Positions 10,931 through 26,500 of a stretch of DNA of 64,000 bases are shown here, piece after piece. The notes below the pieces were generated by a model. The model searched no databases, was not told the origin of the DNA, and saw nothing but the letters and a program-made list of their open reading frames with translations. Source of the DNA: Ridgeia piscesae (Eukaryota; Annelida; Polychaeta; Sabellida; Siboglinidae); the NCBI GenBank assembly GCA_025642075.2, contig JAODUO010000054.1, forward strand, positions 317,501-381,500, read 5' to 3'. A program made the position numbers and the translations under genes. Positions within the stretch are counted from its first letter, which is position 1; each line of letters opens with the position of its first letter.

Positions 10931-13900
10931 CTACAACACATTGCAATCACATCTACAGTAACGTCTCAAGGTCCTGCTTCATCAGGTCGCTCGTCATCTA
11001 CAACACATTGCCATCACATCTACTGTATAGTGTGTAGAAGTAATCTAGTCACAAGATTTACTTGCAGCATACGTCACAACATTCTGTTTAAAATGCTCAG
11101 TCATAACACTGTTGGTACTACATGCATACCAATTAATGACTATTTAGCATCAAGTAAATATAGTTCAATGTTTTGTTTGGTATTAATCTATTTATTATCT
11201 TATTATCTTTGTCCAGCACTTGGAAACTTTTGGACACATATACTTTTCATGATTCTTGTCATTAGTAAATTCATATAATCTGATATGATATTAAATTAAC
11301 TACATTAAGATAAGCTTGTTGGAGGTCAGTTTGAAAAGTACTCAATGTTGATGGCTGGGAACATGTTGAGACGTATCCAGACTACACCCACCACGCCTCC
11401 CATCAACACCCACACTGCCTCCCATCAACAACCACCACGCCTCCCATCAACACCCACCACGCCTCACTTCAACACCCACACCGCCTCCCATCAACAACCA
11501 CCATGCCTCCCATCAACAACCACCACGCCTCCCATCAACACCGATCACGCCTCCCATCAATACCCACCATGCCTCCCATCAACACCCACCACGCCTCCCA
11601 TCAACACCCACCACGCCTCCCATCAACACCCACCACGCCTCCCATCAACACCCACCACGCCTCACATCAACACCCACCACGCCTCCCATCAGAGCATTGA
11701 TGCCGTCTGTCCACAGGTTGAATTCAACGTCAGAGGGAGCAATGAAGTTGACCGTCTCCCCAACCTCCTCCTCCAGGATGATGCTGAAGGCCAGGGATGA
11801 CAGGGAAGACTGCAACAAGACAGGATCATAGTCAGAGAAGACTGCAACAAGACAGGGTCATAGACAGGGAAGACTGCAACAAGACAGGATCATAGACAGG
11901 AAGACTGCAACAAGACAGAGTCATAGACAAGGAAGACTGCAACAAGACAGGGTCATAGACACAGGAAGCCTGCAACAAGACCAAGGCGTCATAGACACCA
12001 CAGACTGCAACAAGACAGGGTCATAGACACGAAGACTGCAACAAGACAGGGTCATAGACACCACAAGACTCCAACAAGACATGGCGCTCATCAGACACCC
12101 AAGACTGACAACACAACCAGCTCCATAGACACGAAGACTGCAACACAGCACATGGAGCTCCATCAGACACCAGCACAGACTGCAACAAGACAGGCTCAAA
12201 ATCAGACACCAGCACAGACTCCGCAACAACCCACCAGGCTCATAGACACCACAGACTGCAACAAGACAGGACCATAGTCAGAGAAGACTGCAACAAGACA
12301 GGTCATAGCAGGTGAAGACTGCAACAAGACAGGAGCATAGCAGAGAAGACTGCAACAAGACAGGTCATAGTCCAGGAAGACTGCAACAAGACAGGGCATA
12401 GACAGGGAAGACTGCAACAAGACAGGATCATAGTCAGAGAAGACTGCAACAAGACAGGGTCATAGACAGGGAAGACTGCAACAAGACAGGATCATAGTCA
12501 GAGAAGACTGCAACAAGACAGGGTCATAGACAGAGGAAGACTGCAACAAGACAGGATCCATAGTCAGGGAAGACTGCAACAAGACAGGATCATAGACAGG
12601 GAAGACTGCAACAAGACAGGGTCATAGACAGGAAGACTGCAACAAGACAGGATCATAGTCAGAGAAGACTGCAACAAGACAGGACCATAGACAGGGAAGA
12701 CTGCAACAAGACAGGATCATAGACAGGGAAGACTGCAACAAGACAGGATCATAGACAGGGAAGACTGCAACAAGACAGGGTCATAGTCAGAGAAGACTGC
12801 AACAAGACAGGACCATAGACAGGGAAGACTGCAACAAGACAGGACCATAGACAGGGAAGACTGCAACAAGACAGGGTCATAGACAGAGAAGACTGCAACA
12901 AGACAGGGTCATAGTCAGAGAAGACTGCAACAAGACAGGACCATAGACAGAGAAGACTGCAACAAGACAGGACCATAGACAGGGAAGACTGCAACAAGAC
13001 AGGACCATAGACAGGGAAGACTGCAACAAGACAGGACCATAGACAGGGAAGACTGCAACAAGACAGGACCATAGTCAGGGAAGACTGCAACAAGACAGGA
13101 CCATAGACAGGGAAGACTGCAACAAGACAGGACCATAGACAGGGAAGACTGCAACAAGACAGGACCATAGACAGGGAAGACTGCAACAAGACAGGACCAT
13201 AGTCAGAGAAGACTGCAACAAGACAGGACCATAGACAGGGAAGACTGCAACAAGACAGGATCATAGTCAGAGAAGACTGCAACAAGACAGGACCATAGAC
13301 AGGGAAGACTGCAACAAGACAGGCATAGACAGGGAAGACTGCAACAAGACAGGATCATAGTCAGAGAAGACTGCAACAAGACAGGACCATAGACAGGGAA
13401 GACTGCAACAAGACAGGATCATAGTCAGAGAAGACTGCAACAAGACAGGACCATAGACAGGGAAGACTGCAACAAGACAGGATCATAGACAGGGAAGACT
13501 GCCACAAGATAGGATCGTTGACAGGGAATATTGGAACAAGACAGGACCATTGACAGGGAATACTGCTGATAAACACTGGAAGTCACAGTAAATAACAAAT
13601 ATTCCATGTTAAATGTGTTACCTATCAGGGAAAAAAAGTATGGATCTCAATCCTTAGTCAACTGGTTCTTTACTGCCCCTTCAGATGCTGAAACTGATTC
13701 CTCACTTGGCAGGCAGTATTTACAAGAGTTGCAGTAAATGGATGCACAAAATGTTTACCTTTTTACCTCGGTCTTTGATGTGTGGACAGTCCTTGCCTGT
13801 GTACATACCCTTAATATCCACCACAGCCACTGCAGAATAACAAGTTACAGTTACATCCATGCGTGTTGGTGACAATGTTTATTTGATATACCAGAAGCTG

Positions 13901-16900
13901 CTATCCATGTTGAAAAATAAAAATATCACAAAATCTCTATGGAATAATTGTTATGAATTAGGCACCGAGATATTATGGTATAGTTCAATATATAACAATT
14001 ATTATGGTGGTAACATATGCCTGTTTCTAACCAAGGTTGGATCTTTATAGGATTATCAATTGGCAATCTTAAAAAAATAAAACCCATGACCTTGGATTTC
14101 AGAAGACATTGATCATCATTATAAGTCCCTCTTAAACAAAATTATTATATGCATTAATCGAGTTTGGATAGGTAACGGTATATTAATATATTCAGAAGAA
14201 ACTTTTATCTTATGGTGTTTCATTTGACACTAGCAACGTACCAGTACGACAATTTTGTTTTTGGTTTTTTAATATTGAGTAAGTTCCATAACATAGACAC
14301 ACAAGGGCAGAAAGAACACATTAAGCAGTCACTTACACTTGTTCTGTAGCTGTTCAATGGATGGAACTGAGGCCTCTTCACAATCACCGTAGTGAAAGAC
14401 CTTGTGGTTGGGTGACAGGCGACAGTACCAGAACTTGTCTGCAACAAAACAGTAAACATGTATCAAAAATTCCACAATTATACAACTGGTATCTCACAAA
14501 ATTTAAATGTAAAATTGACACTTAATTGATCAAACACAAATGGTATCAGGCCAGGCCAGCCAGGACGACAACACTGAATGAAAAACATAAAATGAATGCA
14601 TCCTAAAAATATCTGAGGTACAATTTTCACTAGGTATCTCTGATTGTATTTTCTGTTTCATTTTACACACACAGCAAATTTACCTCATTATAAAGTGAAA
14701 CAAAAGATAATTATGTCAACTTAACCATCTAAAATAGATACACAATTTAACAATTTGCAACTGTATTCAACAATATCATGCCTGTGTTTTACTAAGGATT
14801 AATTTAAAAAGTGAGAGTATCAAGTTAAATTCTACAGTACCCAGCTGCTGACATAGTGACATACTGATGATGACTAAGAAACAACTACCCCGGTAGAGCT
14901 TCCTTGTCATAAACACTGTAGTGACACATTGAATAACCGTTTCCTCGACATGTATATGAATGTACCAGATCATATGGTGGTTTCTAACATTCATTGCAAT
15001 TCAGAGTTAAACTTGTTACAGTTATTATTATGCCTTACCAGGCGCGTAACATTTCTAACAGTTACATAGCCAAAACAAACTTCGTGAAACAAACTAGAGA
15101 AAGATTCTCAGTTTAGAACCTACCGGTACCGAATTGGCAAGATTGGGTGTTATTTCACAATTTTTGTAGCCTGATCATAAACATACCTTTCATGCGGGCG
15201 CCTCTCTGCGAGTACTTCGTGAACTGCGTGCCCTCCACAAGATAGTGCAACCTCTGCTCCTTTATCAGTTCGATAATTTCAGGCTTAATCTTCTCTCGAA
15301 GTTCGCTAGCAAATAAATTCACCATATGAAATTAAACTTCATTAGTTTTTATGTCATAGCTGTAACAAAGCTAGAAAAACACTTTATTGCATAGCTTTCA
15401 ATGTAACATGAAAAATATCACATTACACCTGAATTGTTCTATTTCACATCATTGATTTGATTTATGATGATATTTCAACGGATTTCGCCTTTTTTCAAAA
15501 AAATTAATTGAAATTCAATTTATTTTTTTTTTAGCTTAAAAAAGTGAAAAATTTATTATACTTAATTCATAAAAAATCACGAAGATTGTTCTATATCACA
15601 TCATTAATTTGTTTATATGTATCAACATTTCGTCTATCGTTAATTTTTTTACATAAATATTGGGACCAATTCTTTTATTAGCTATAAGTGAGAATTTGTT
15701 ATTAATTAATTCATAATATCAGAAGTTTACTGTAAAAATAGTAATCATATGTGTCATCTGTGATCAAAACCCCCACAAAATTAAAGAATAATAATATTAA
15801 TTATTATTACATTATTATTATTTTATTTTATTATGTGTTTTTTAAAGCGCAATTTCCAATAAAATGCTCAAAGCACTGTACAAGAATTTAAAAACATAGA
15901 ACATTTAATTTAGGAGAGTCACGAGCACAATAAATATAAAATCGATACAATAATAATTATGACAATAGTTAACTAATTTAATTTAAAGTGACACTGTTTT
16001 GAGATGGTCCCCGTGCGACTCACACAATGGGCCGTGAGTGTGACTCCCAGTCCTCTTTGTTGCGTCGCTCCTGGGTCCAGATGCGGGTGATCTCCGCGTA
16101 TGTCAGGTGTTGAAGTTCGTGGCGAAAGAGGTCAAAGGTGAGAGGTTGACGCTCCAATGCTCGAGTGATCTGTTCCTTGACGACGCTGAACACCTGTCAT
16201 GTGACACATCATGTGATGCTTGACAGTGACACGTGACACGGAGGACTTGCTGGTGTCATTCAAAATTTGTAATTACATCATGTATTTGTATAATCTCCAT
16301 TGCCACTGTTACATAAATAAAAGTGTCTCTTACAATAAATGTCTGATTAAATTGTTTTTGTGCAGTGCAGGCTTTGTAGGTAGTTTTATTATGTATATAT
16401 ACGGCACAAATATAACTGTTAAGGGGTATAAAAACTGTAAATCAGTGTAAGGCTTGAAACAGTCCTATAATAATAGTACTGTAATTTCCATTAAAATGCT
16501 CAAAGCCCCCTATAAATGCAATTATAAAAAATTTTTAAATCCCATTTTGTGGTCTACACGATTAATGAATCTTTGCATGAAATAAAAAAACAATTATCAG
16601 TTATTTGCAGGGATCTTTTACTTATCAACCAACATAATTTGGTCTTGTCACTACACTATTAATCAGATTTTTTCAGGGATACATGGCATATTATAAAGGT
16701 GTATTAAATTTACAGTAGCTAACCTTGATGAAGTCAGCTGACGTTGCTTTCATCTCCTTCCACGTCTTGTTAAGCAGCAGAATACAGATGCAGAAGAACT
16801 CCTCGAACGGCCGCTCGTGTGTAAAGAACATTGGTTGGTACACCTGGCCCTCGTCAGCCGCTGCAACCCACAGTGCCACCATATCACCACAGGGTAGTCT

Positions 16901-19900
16901 CCACGGCAGTATACTGCTCAATACTGCTTACAGTCCAATACAGTACTTCCAGAAAGTAAACCTTTGGAAATAAATTTTTGTATATTATTGCCTACATTAT
17001 TGTCTGTCTGTCTATCTGTCAGGCAACTGCACTCCCAATTATCAATCAGATTTAACGTTCTGTAAGATGTGTAATACATTAGTAATCATCCAAAGGGCAA
17101 AAATTAAGTTTGATTAACAATTGTGAGTGCTGTCACCTGATAGGTAAACAATACTGTACACAAATGAATTTCAAAGTGACTATACCAGTTACTTTCTGGC
17201 AGTACTGTAAAATAAACTTTTACTCAACAACCAACTTTATTTAGTTAATCTGCAACACCTCTGATATCCCCAAGGCCCTTACATATTCTTTTTCCAAACA
17301 ACATTTGGTCCAAAAACTAAGTTCAAAATTGACAAACGTGTTTTGTCAGTAGCTGTGCCAAGAATCTGTAAACGTCAACTTCCCATGACAAGTCATTTGA
17401 AAGTATAGCCACCATTGTAAAAACTTAAAAATATTTGTTTAAATTGCATTTCCACTCAACATTTTTAATGGTCTCATGACAACGACAACTCTTGCCCAAT
17501 CCCAATTATGAATATGTCTTTAATTATTTTATACTCTGGAGCTTTTTAAATTTCTATCTATACCCCGGAAAGGTTGCATTTTTCTTCCTAAATCCCCTGT
17601 AAAATGAAAAAAACCTGTTTTTGTATTTTAAAGCAAAAGTGTCACTATGTTCATTGTGAACATAGTGACAGTGTTTATATACGTAAACAGGTATCTAATT
17701 TTACAGTGATCAGGTGAAAATGCAAAATTTAACCAGGTTTAACAGGATGTCATGGGTGGATAGGTCAACGTTTGTCTCTTGGTGACTTTGTAATGGTAAC
17801 TGCATTCAAGTAATATGATGTTTATATTCCTTGCATATGTGAGTTTTACTTCACTGCTGCGTGAAGACAAATTGAGTAAAATTATGTCATTGTCATGCTT
17901 CCAAGAGTGTAAGAAACCTTTCAAACTGAGCTGTACAGGGGCTCCCATCAAATTTCCATGGCAGAGCACCACTTCCTATTATTGTTGCTCCCCAAAATAC
18001 ACCTTAAACTGTCTACTTTCCAATAATAAATGTCAACTGACAGTATGTCAGTACTCAACTCCACACTCGACTTATGTTACTGCATGAAATGTTTTCCACG
18101 TTGACTTTTAGACCACATCCATTGAACACATCACAAAGTTGAGCGACTTACGTGGTTCGCCGACTTTCAGGATCTCGCACAAAGTGTTAGTCAAGAGCGA
18201 TGCTCGCATGTGCGAATGGAAGGTCATGGTCGTCAGACCGACATGAGTTTTCCAACACCACCTAGGGGGCGACACCATAGATATAAAAAAAAAATACACG
18301 ACATGGGACATGGAAGCCATTGGCTATGAATGATCAGACAATTATTCAACTCTGGGATGTTTGTCAAATGATTGCTAGCATTTACATTGTCCGCAGATAA
18401 TAATGTTCCATAATTTTTTCAAGCACACAACATTAAACATTACCGACCATTCATTGATATGACTGTGTAACAGCTGTAAAACAAGATTTGTACAACTTAT
18501 GCATTATGTTGTATGTTTTGATGACCCCCAATCCTTCCTGAAAGTTTTCAGCCAGGTTTGCTGAACGTCGTTTGCAAATCATTTCCTGGCAGACAAGATC
18601 GTTCAAACACCAACTAATCTGGGAAGTATTCAGCCATGTTGCAATCACTGCACAAAGACTTTTCATTCATATATAGCTACCACAGTCTATAGCCAAGTAT
18701 TCATTTGTACAGCAACATGGAGAAAACCAAACTAACCAAATCTTTGAAATGATAGCCATAATGACAGTTCATGAACATAGCATGAATTCAGTTATTCTAG
18801 CACACAGACTCATTAGTACACGTAGCACACACTTTGACTGAGACCAGCCAATTCACTTTTTATTATAGATGCACTACAAAATATACGTCCCATAGATAAC
18901 TGTCTATAGCCTAATTATAGAGAATTACGACAGCAGCAACAGGCTTCACTGATCAAGCTGGCTAGAAAAACTAGGCTGGTCGACAGAGAAAAGTTCTACC
19001 TTTGTGAAGCTCTCGGCATGCATCTTTGCAAAGTAGACAATGTTATCTAGGGCAAGTATTCCTGGTGGTACCTCCGTGAAGTCTAGGGCAGGGTTTATAT
19101 TGTCCTGGAAACACACAGATCATAATTGCTTAATACTGTATTACAGAAATCTATGTTTAAAGCAACTTTCAACAATCACTATATTGTGTTAGTGTTTTCC
19201 ATAGCACACCAGTTATGACCCATTAAAAATGTAATGTTTTGAAGAAACAGTGTAGGACTATCTGACATGATGTACTTCATTCATTAACATGTTAATGGTG
19301 GTTAGCGTAGTTTTCATTAAACATAATAAAGATATTCCATACAACAACTCCATCAACAAGGTTGTGTGTGGCAGTGGAATATTTCCATTCCACGAAACCA
19401 AGAGAACTGCCGTGAATTGTGAAGCTACACTTTTCTTAGGTAATCTACATCACAGCTTAAGTTTTAATACCTGAAAACCGAGTTTCTTGAAGTCCCTTGC
19501 ATGGCTCTCTCGTCTGCTTGCGATGGGGTTTGGATCAGGCTCACTGTCAAATGCAATCTTCCGCAAGTTCAGGATATCCTTCACTGTTCCCTGGGAACGC
19601 AAAAAACCATTGTGAAGCACTTATGAATAAGTTGTCTATACTGTTAAGCTGAAACTTGTTTTACGGATTTACAGATCTCTCGATCTTAGCAAGGTTTAGA
19701 TGCAGATATTTTTTGACATGATCGACATGATATATTTGTCAACCTGGAATGATCTTGGTGCTGAAACATACTGTCACATCAAAGACATTATGAAGTCACA
19801 ACAAAAGAGAAACATGATACAATAGGTCTAAAATATCCAGATTTTTCATGCTAAACATATACTCAGAATAGACTAAAATAATAAATTTATTATAACTTTC

Positions 19901-20545
19901 AACAGGTATAGAGCAGCCACAAACCCACAGTGTATATACAATATAATGTAAGTTCAAGTTCGTTTCTCAAAAATTCTAAGAGATGACTTAAATTTTTGGC
20001 AACAGTTCAGAAACTTGTGAAGATATTTCATGCATATTTTCTTACAAACACTGTATGCTATTAATTGTGAAGCATTGTGAACATCATTGGATGTGGCACT
20101 CAACAAAACAACTATTATCATTGTATTTCACAAACGTAGGTTACGCCTCGTGCCTGTTTGCACGACCCTACCTGGTCATTGATGTCGATCTCCGTGCCAC
20201 GTCGTCCTTCCAGCAGGTTGAACATGAGGCTCTGTAGCACGTAGAGCTGGTGGGCCATCTCTGTGCCAATGCTGCTGCTTCCTCGGATGACGTTCTGCAA
20301 AATACACATGGTTCTTCATGCGTAAAATTCCGCATCATCTTCCAATTGTCAATGGAATGCTTCTAGAGATGCCTGGTAAGTATTAAAATTGTCACAATTG
20401 TAACTAGTATCTCTTAATATTTACTTGTACTTATTATATTTATTTCTTCAAATTTTACTTCAGATCTTACTGTCTAAATAAAGTTTCTGATAAGTATTTT
20501 TACTTAATTTTTAACATGATTGAAAATAGTATTTTTCAGGGTGAT

Positions 20546-20594
<49 letters not shown>

Positions 20595-23500
20595 GTAATA
20601 TATATATATATATAAACATTTAACTAATCATGTGTATGTAGAAACAGAAAGGAAAACAAACAAGACACTACCACAGATTCTACTTAAAACAAAACAAGCC
20701 AGTGAAGGAGACTAGGTTATGAAAGTATTTCTAGGCTGTCTCAGAGTGGAGAAAGAAAATGGTGGGACTCACATTCAGTATGACATTTCGTATACTTTTG
20801 GACTGTAGATTTTCTGTGATTCTCTGAAATGTAATTGGATTTAATTAACATGATGCATGTCCAGGGTTACCAAACAAATACTGAAGTCAGAAAACATTGT
20901 TCACTATAATAGTTTTGACAAAATTAAAATGATTGTTTTTTAATGAATGGATGACTTTATCTGGTTATAAATTTACACAGTTACAGGTGTATTACAAATA
21001 AGTGTTTAATTAATTGCAGAATAACTCTCGAGGTTCACTGAAAGTCCCATGGTGCTTTACCAAATGTAAATGTTAACCATGTTAAATAAAATAATATTAA
21101 CTAAAAACATGTCACGTATACATTTGAGACAAATGTAATATCATCACACATCTATATACACACCTTTCGTTTTTCTGGGTCAGCTTTGAGAAAAAGAGCA
21201 TTTATCAAAGCAATCGCATTCTTCTGGATGTCTGGGTTTGAGCTGTTAACATACAATATCAAATTTAACGTTTCTTTTGCAGTTGGTAGCAATATGTATA
21301 TATATTATTTATAGCCTAAAGGCAAATTTCCTGTATGAAATCCCACTATCTTTGTGTGATTTATTTTATTGACCATGTGACATTCCACATAGCTTTTATA
21401 TTAAAAGGTGATTTGTAAATAGTAGCCTCATTATTCTTTCACATCAGGTATATTATCTATAACCACCAACAGCGGATAAATGTGCCATTTTTTTTACAAT
21501 TTGGTTAATCACTAAAGTATTTATTGTGAAATGGCTAAAACATCACTGTTAATTGAGATTCTGGGCTTCAGTTGTCCTGTTGCCATTTTAAACCAAGTAT
21601 ATTCACTGTACACCTCTCGACTGCAACCCAAAGGTATGAATTAATACTTAACACTCATCTGGAAAATACCTTACCATAGTGATCGATTTTAGTATCTGTT
21701 ATTGTACCAAGTTAACACAAAATTAAGTAATGGATAAAAATCACAGCACTTTTAGGAGAAGACATGACTATTTGCCTCACCTCCTCAATGCAACTAGAGT
21801 AAATGAAGAAAGTAGGGGATTCATTGATGGAGGCTGAACATTGACGTGATTTAACAGACTTGGTGAATAAACATAAATTATGTATGAACAATCTTTGTTT
21901 GATAGAACGTGTTTGTCATGACATGTACCGAGGTAGTCCAAAGGACTAGATATTGTGATGTATTTGTGCTTATTTTCCCCTTTTGTTACCAGGATAATAT
22001 ATACCAGAGTATGTTATTTATTATCATGACAAAATCACCAGTATATTGTAACTCGTTTACAATCACAGCTAAAGTGTCCATGTTACCATACACATGTCAA
22101 ATTATTCAACTTAATGAAACTGTTTTGCCTTGAATGCTGATGTCAACAAGGTCCTTACCTCTGTAGATGTTGTATCAGGTTAACAGGTGTGACTGCTTGC
22201 TCAACTAAAGAATACTTGTTCGCACTGCAACAGAAACACAACCATCACTGTCGACATTTGATTATTTTGCGTTAAAACAAGAAACTACTTACAATAACGA
22301 ACTATGTTAAAATAGTATAACAAATAATGTGCATTCGTTTGAATACACCTACCTATTTATAAATACTACTACCATAACCATTGGCACATTGAGGATATAA
22401 TATTGAAATTAAAATAATATACACACTACAAATAATAAATTGTACATAACAGGTAGAAATTGATTGAGTGTAACAACTGTATATACTGTAATGAATTATT
22501 CATGTCTGAGTGTAATGAATGTAATAAACTAACCTGTGTAGAACAATGTTTTCCATGATTTCCAGAGCCGATTGTAAAATGCATGCATCACCCTTACGCA
22601 TGTTGATTGACTCAGAAACCTGTAAATTGAATTAACTTCTTATAGTCTCTGTTTTAAACATTCAGCTGACATGGACAGTGCAGAATGTTATACAAACAAT
22701 TACATATTTTCTGTATTTTAGTTGGTAAATGTTACATATAATCTAATACAGATGTAACATGATTTCACACGACCAATTATCATGTAATAACACAGGTGAT
22801 AGGTCAAACCACTGTAGTTAAATATCAACACTCACTGCATATATTACCTCTGCAACAGCTTCAGTTTCTACCAGTCTACTAACCATTGATCATAGTTTTT
22901 AGCACTTTTTTAAACTACAGACACACAGCTTGATTTTCTTGTTACTGTTTTCAAGAGATTTATCTCGATGTGACATATGTTTAAAACATAGAAATATCTT
23001 GTACACTTTGAATAAATGTAACAACATATCTATATAACAATATTTTAAAAAAAATTATTTTCTGGTTAGCGTTGTCAACTGGATAATCTCGATGTGATAT
23101 ATCTTTTAAAACATTGATATATCCTGTACCCATTGTATAAATATAACAAACGTATATAACAATTTGTATATTTGTTATAAATATAACAACTTCAGCAGTA
23201 TAAGAATCACTCACTGTTTTAATAAATGCCGGGTCCAGAACATCCCAGGAGACAATGCTGTGGTCCATGAGCTCAACAAATGCCTTCAGCGTGTATGCGA
23301 GACCTTCCCCAGTGCTGTAAACAACATGCGAGAGGGTATGTAGCAAGTCATATATTTATCGATAGGAGGCATATAAAAATATATCCAATCTGTGTTGTTA
23401 TGTTGTGTGTTTCTGATAGAAAAAGAGATGCGAGTTTGGCCCAAAAGTCAGATGTGAAGTTGGCCAAAAAAAGTGGGATGTTGGCCCCAAACAGGTGTGA

Positions 23501-26500
23501 GAGATGGGAATATGGCCATAAAGCTGGTAGCAGATTGGAGGTTGGCCCCCTAAGAGGTGGGAGATGGGAGAATGCCCTTAAAATAGGTGGGAGATGGGAG
23601 GTTGACCCTAAAACAAGTAGATGAGAGATTGATCCCCAAACCGGTGGGATATGGGATGTTAATCCCAAAACAGGTGGGAGATCTGACATGGCCGTGAAAC
23701 AGGCAGAAGATGGGTGGATGAGATCCCTTCCGCCATCCCTCCCCACGTGTTCTCCCAGTCCCCCGGTAACACCCACCATGTTCCCCCTTCTATCATGTTG
23801 ATGATGAGCTGCAGCCCCTTCTTGTTGATGAACTCCTGGGCGAAGGTGCTGTCTATGGCGAGCTCAGTGAGCTGCTTCAGAGCGAGACCTTTCTCCTCCT
23901 GCGAGCCGTTCTGTAGTCGGTACAGGATCTGTTCAGCCGTCTTTGCCTAAACCCACACCACAACATCGATTTACACCAATACAATAACTCTGGGAGAGAG
24001 AGATTGTATCCTCTCCCAGCTGCCAAAGTCCACATGTAGCTTTTTGTGTTCGTGTTCATTTCCCCGTAGTGGATTATCTACCAACCGGCAATATATTTAT
24101 AAAACACTTGGCTGGGAATAATGGCATGAGCTGGGACGATATATGACACAGAAAGAAAGAATGTGGAATCCATGGAATCTACCTTTCAAGTTATTTATTT
24201 ACATATTTAATTTCTACTTATTTTAAAGTTTTTATATCATAGGGACATTGTAATCATACTATTTTATTATATTTATTTTTTATCTGATTTATTTATATGT
24301 TAAACCTACTTATTAATAACAACTTTACAATGAGGACATTCAGTGTTTGCAGACTGCATAATGTTGACTACATAATATGAATGCCATTTTTGCATTGAAT
24401 GTTGGAATTACTCACCGGAGAAAAGGTCAGTTGAAGAACATTCCCTTTCATTATCTCGACACGATTCTGCAATGAAATAACAGGAAACAATCTAGACATA
24501 AGTAGCAAGGCATTTCTCCTAGAAGCAAGAAGCATCTTGGTACAAAATTTCAATTTGTTTTATGAATGATCATTCACTAGTATTATCTTTATAAAAATTC
24601 CTGGATTGCTGGATGTTAGATCACTGTTAATAACAACGTGTGCTTTCTACAACAATCAGAAATGACACACACCACAAACCAATCAGTTGACAATGTTTCA
24701 TACAGCTTGCACAATCGTAGAAAATTTTTAACCTAGTAGGTGTATTTCAGAAAACTGTCATAATTCTGTCTTCTACTTATGTATGTGTGCCTGCAGTGCC
24801 ATCTGGTGGATGAATACTTTTGATAGTTAATAATATAGTGTCATGAAAATGTTATAGTTTCAGTTAATTTTAAATGATCATAGATCATTCTGGATTTTGA
24901 GTATAGCTATAGACAAGTGCCTAAAGGTGGCAATACAAAGAGAACACGACTGACTAAGACATTTAAATAAGATCTGGCAGAAATGGAAACTAAAAGGATT
25001 AAAACCAAAGAAATTGCTAAAGACTGTCCTAGATGGCGAAAGATCAGGAGGATGTCTAAGTAAGTATAGAGATGACACATTTGTACATATTTAGCTTAGT
25101 TTTCAGACCAAACCTTGTGATGAATCAGATAACCTAACTGGGGATACGAAGAGCCTGGCCAAACTGTCGCGTTGATTCTTGATAGAGCATAATATGTTGG
25201 AGAGGACAGAATGCCTTTAATTCAGTAGGTCATCAGACACCACCATAACTGTTTAAGTAAGTGTAGGAAATAAAAATAATTTGACATTTTGCGAAGAGAA
25301 ACATGGCTTTGGATCCGAAACCAGACAAAGCAAGGACTTGTGCATGTTTTATCTGAATAACTTTCCCGAGGTTATGGGAATACCCACAAGGCCACAACTT
25401 CTGACAAGTATCAGGGTGTCAGAAAGAATTAGTTGGCCTTGCGAGAAAGAATTAGCTGGCCCACTCACTCGTTCTGTTATGAAGCCATGACGGTTGATCT
25501 CATTAAACTGTAGACTGAAGTCATCAGGGTTTGTCAGTGCCCACCTGTCAACAGTATGATAACATGATATGACTGAATAAAAACAAATGAACAAATAATG
25601 ACATGTGACCGAATAATGGTCTGGTTGTCACCATGCATCCTGGGGAAAACAGATCATGGCACGTCATAATGAATGGAATATATATATATATACAGAACCA
25701 GATAACCATCATTTTATGCAATAATGCTCAAATTAATAACTGCTCAACTCTGGCAACTGAATCTTGGCTCATTCCTACAATCAGCACACCATAGGTCTGG
25801 TCCTGTGAAACTTAACTCGGTTGTGGCATGAGGAAAAGTTGCACAAGTTATGCCAATTGTGTTGGTCTTTAATAGCCCTATACAAAGGTCTTTAATAGCC
25901 CTAGACAAGGGTATACATTTTTGTGTAATAATGCTCAATAGACTCATATGTTAATTTCAGATTATAACATGTGTCCAATATTACGGAGTGGTCAGTGTCG
26001 GGAGACGTGGTCAAGATAAACAACTGTTTAGTGACGCACCAATGCGAGCCTTCCACATTACGTTTTGGGAACACAACAGATGTAGATTTAAACTTACACA
26101 TCACAAAGATCTCTTATGATGGCAGCTAATGGCCGATCCTGCAACAGATAAACAAACAGACAGGTATACAATTAAACTAATGTATGTCAAGTTAATGCCT
26201 AAAATAGCAAGCGCTACAGAACAACATATGTTAACACAGTGCATAGCTTTATCTAAAGATCCATCCAGCTGTCAATTGGATGGGTTGAGTTTGTTTGGAG
26301 CAAAAAAATTCCAACAATATTACATGCTTTTTTAAATGTATGCCATACTTATGTATAATATTGTATACACGTGTAATGTAATTGTTGGCAATGTGTATAT
26401 GGGGCATGCATATCTACTGGGATATTTCTGGACGAGTCAATACTTGATCTTGAATAAAAGCCTAAGAATTTTTTTTCATTAGGCATGTTACCTGGTCAAG

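Noticed and set aside
11345..11800. Plus-strand 151-residue ORF rich in Thr, Pro and His
   Set aside because: It is the translation of the 22-bp array and overlaps ELMO exon 20 on the other strand.
12749..13285. Minus-strand 178-residue Cys/Leu/Val-rich ORF
   Set aside because: It is the 32-bp array read through; the unit simply lacks stop codons.
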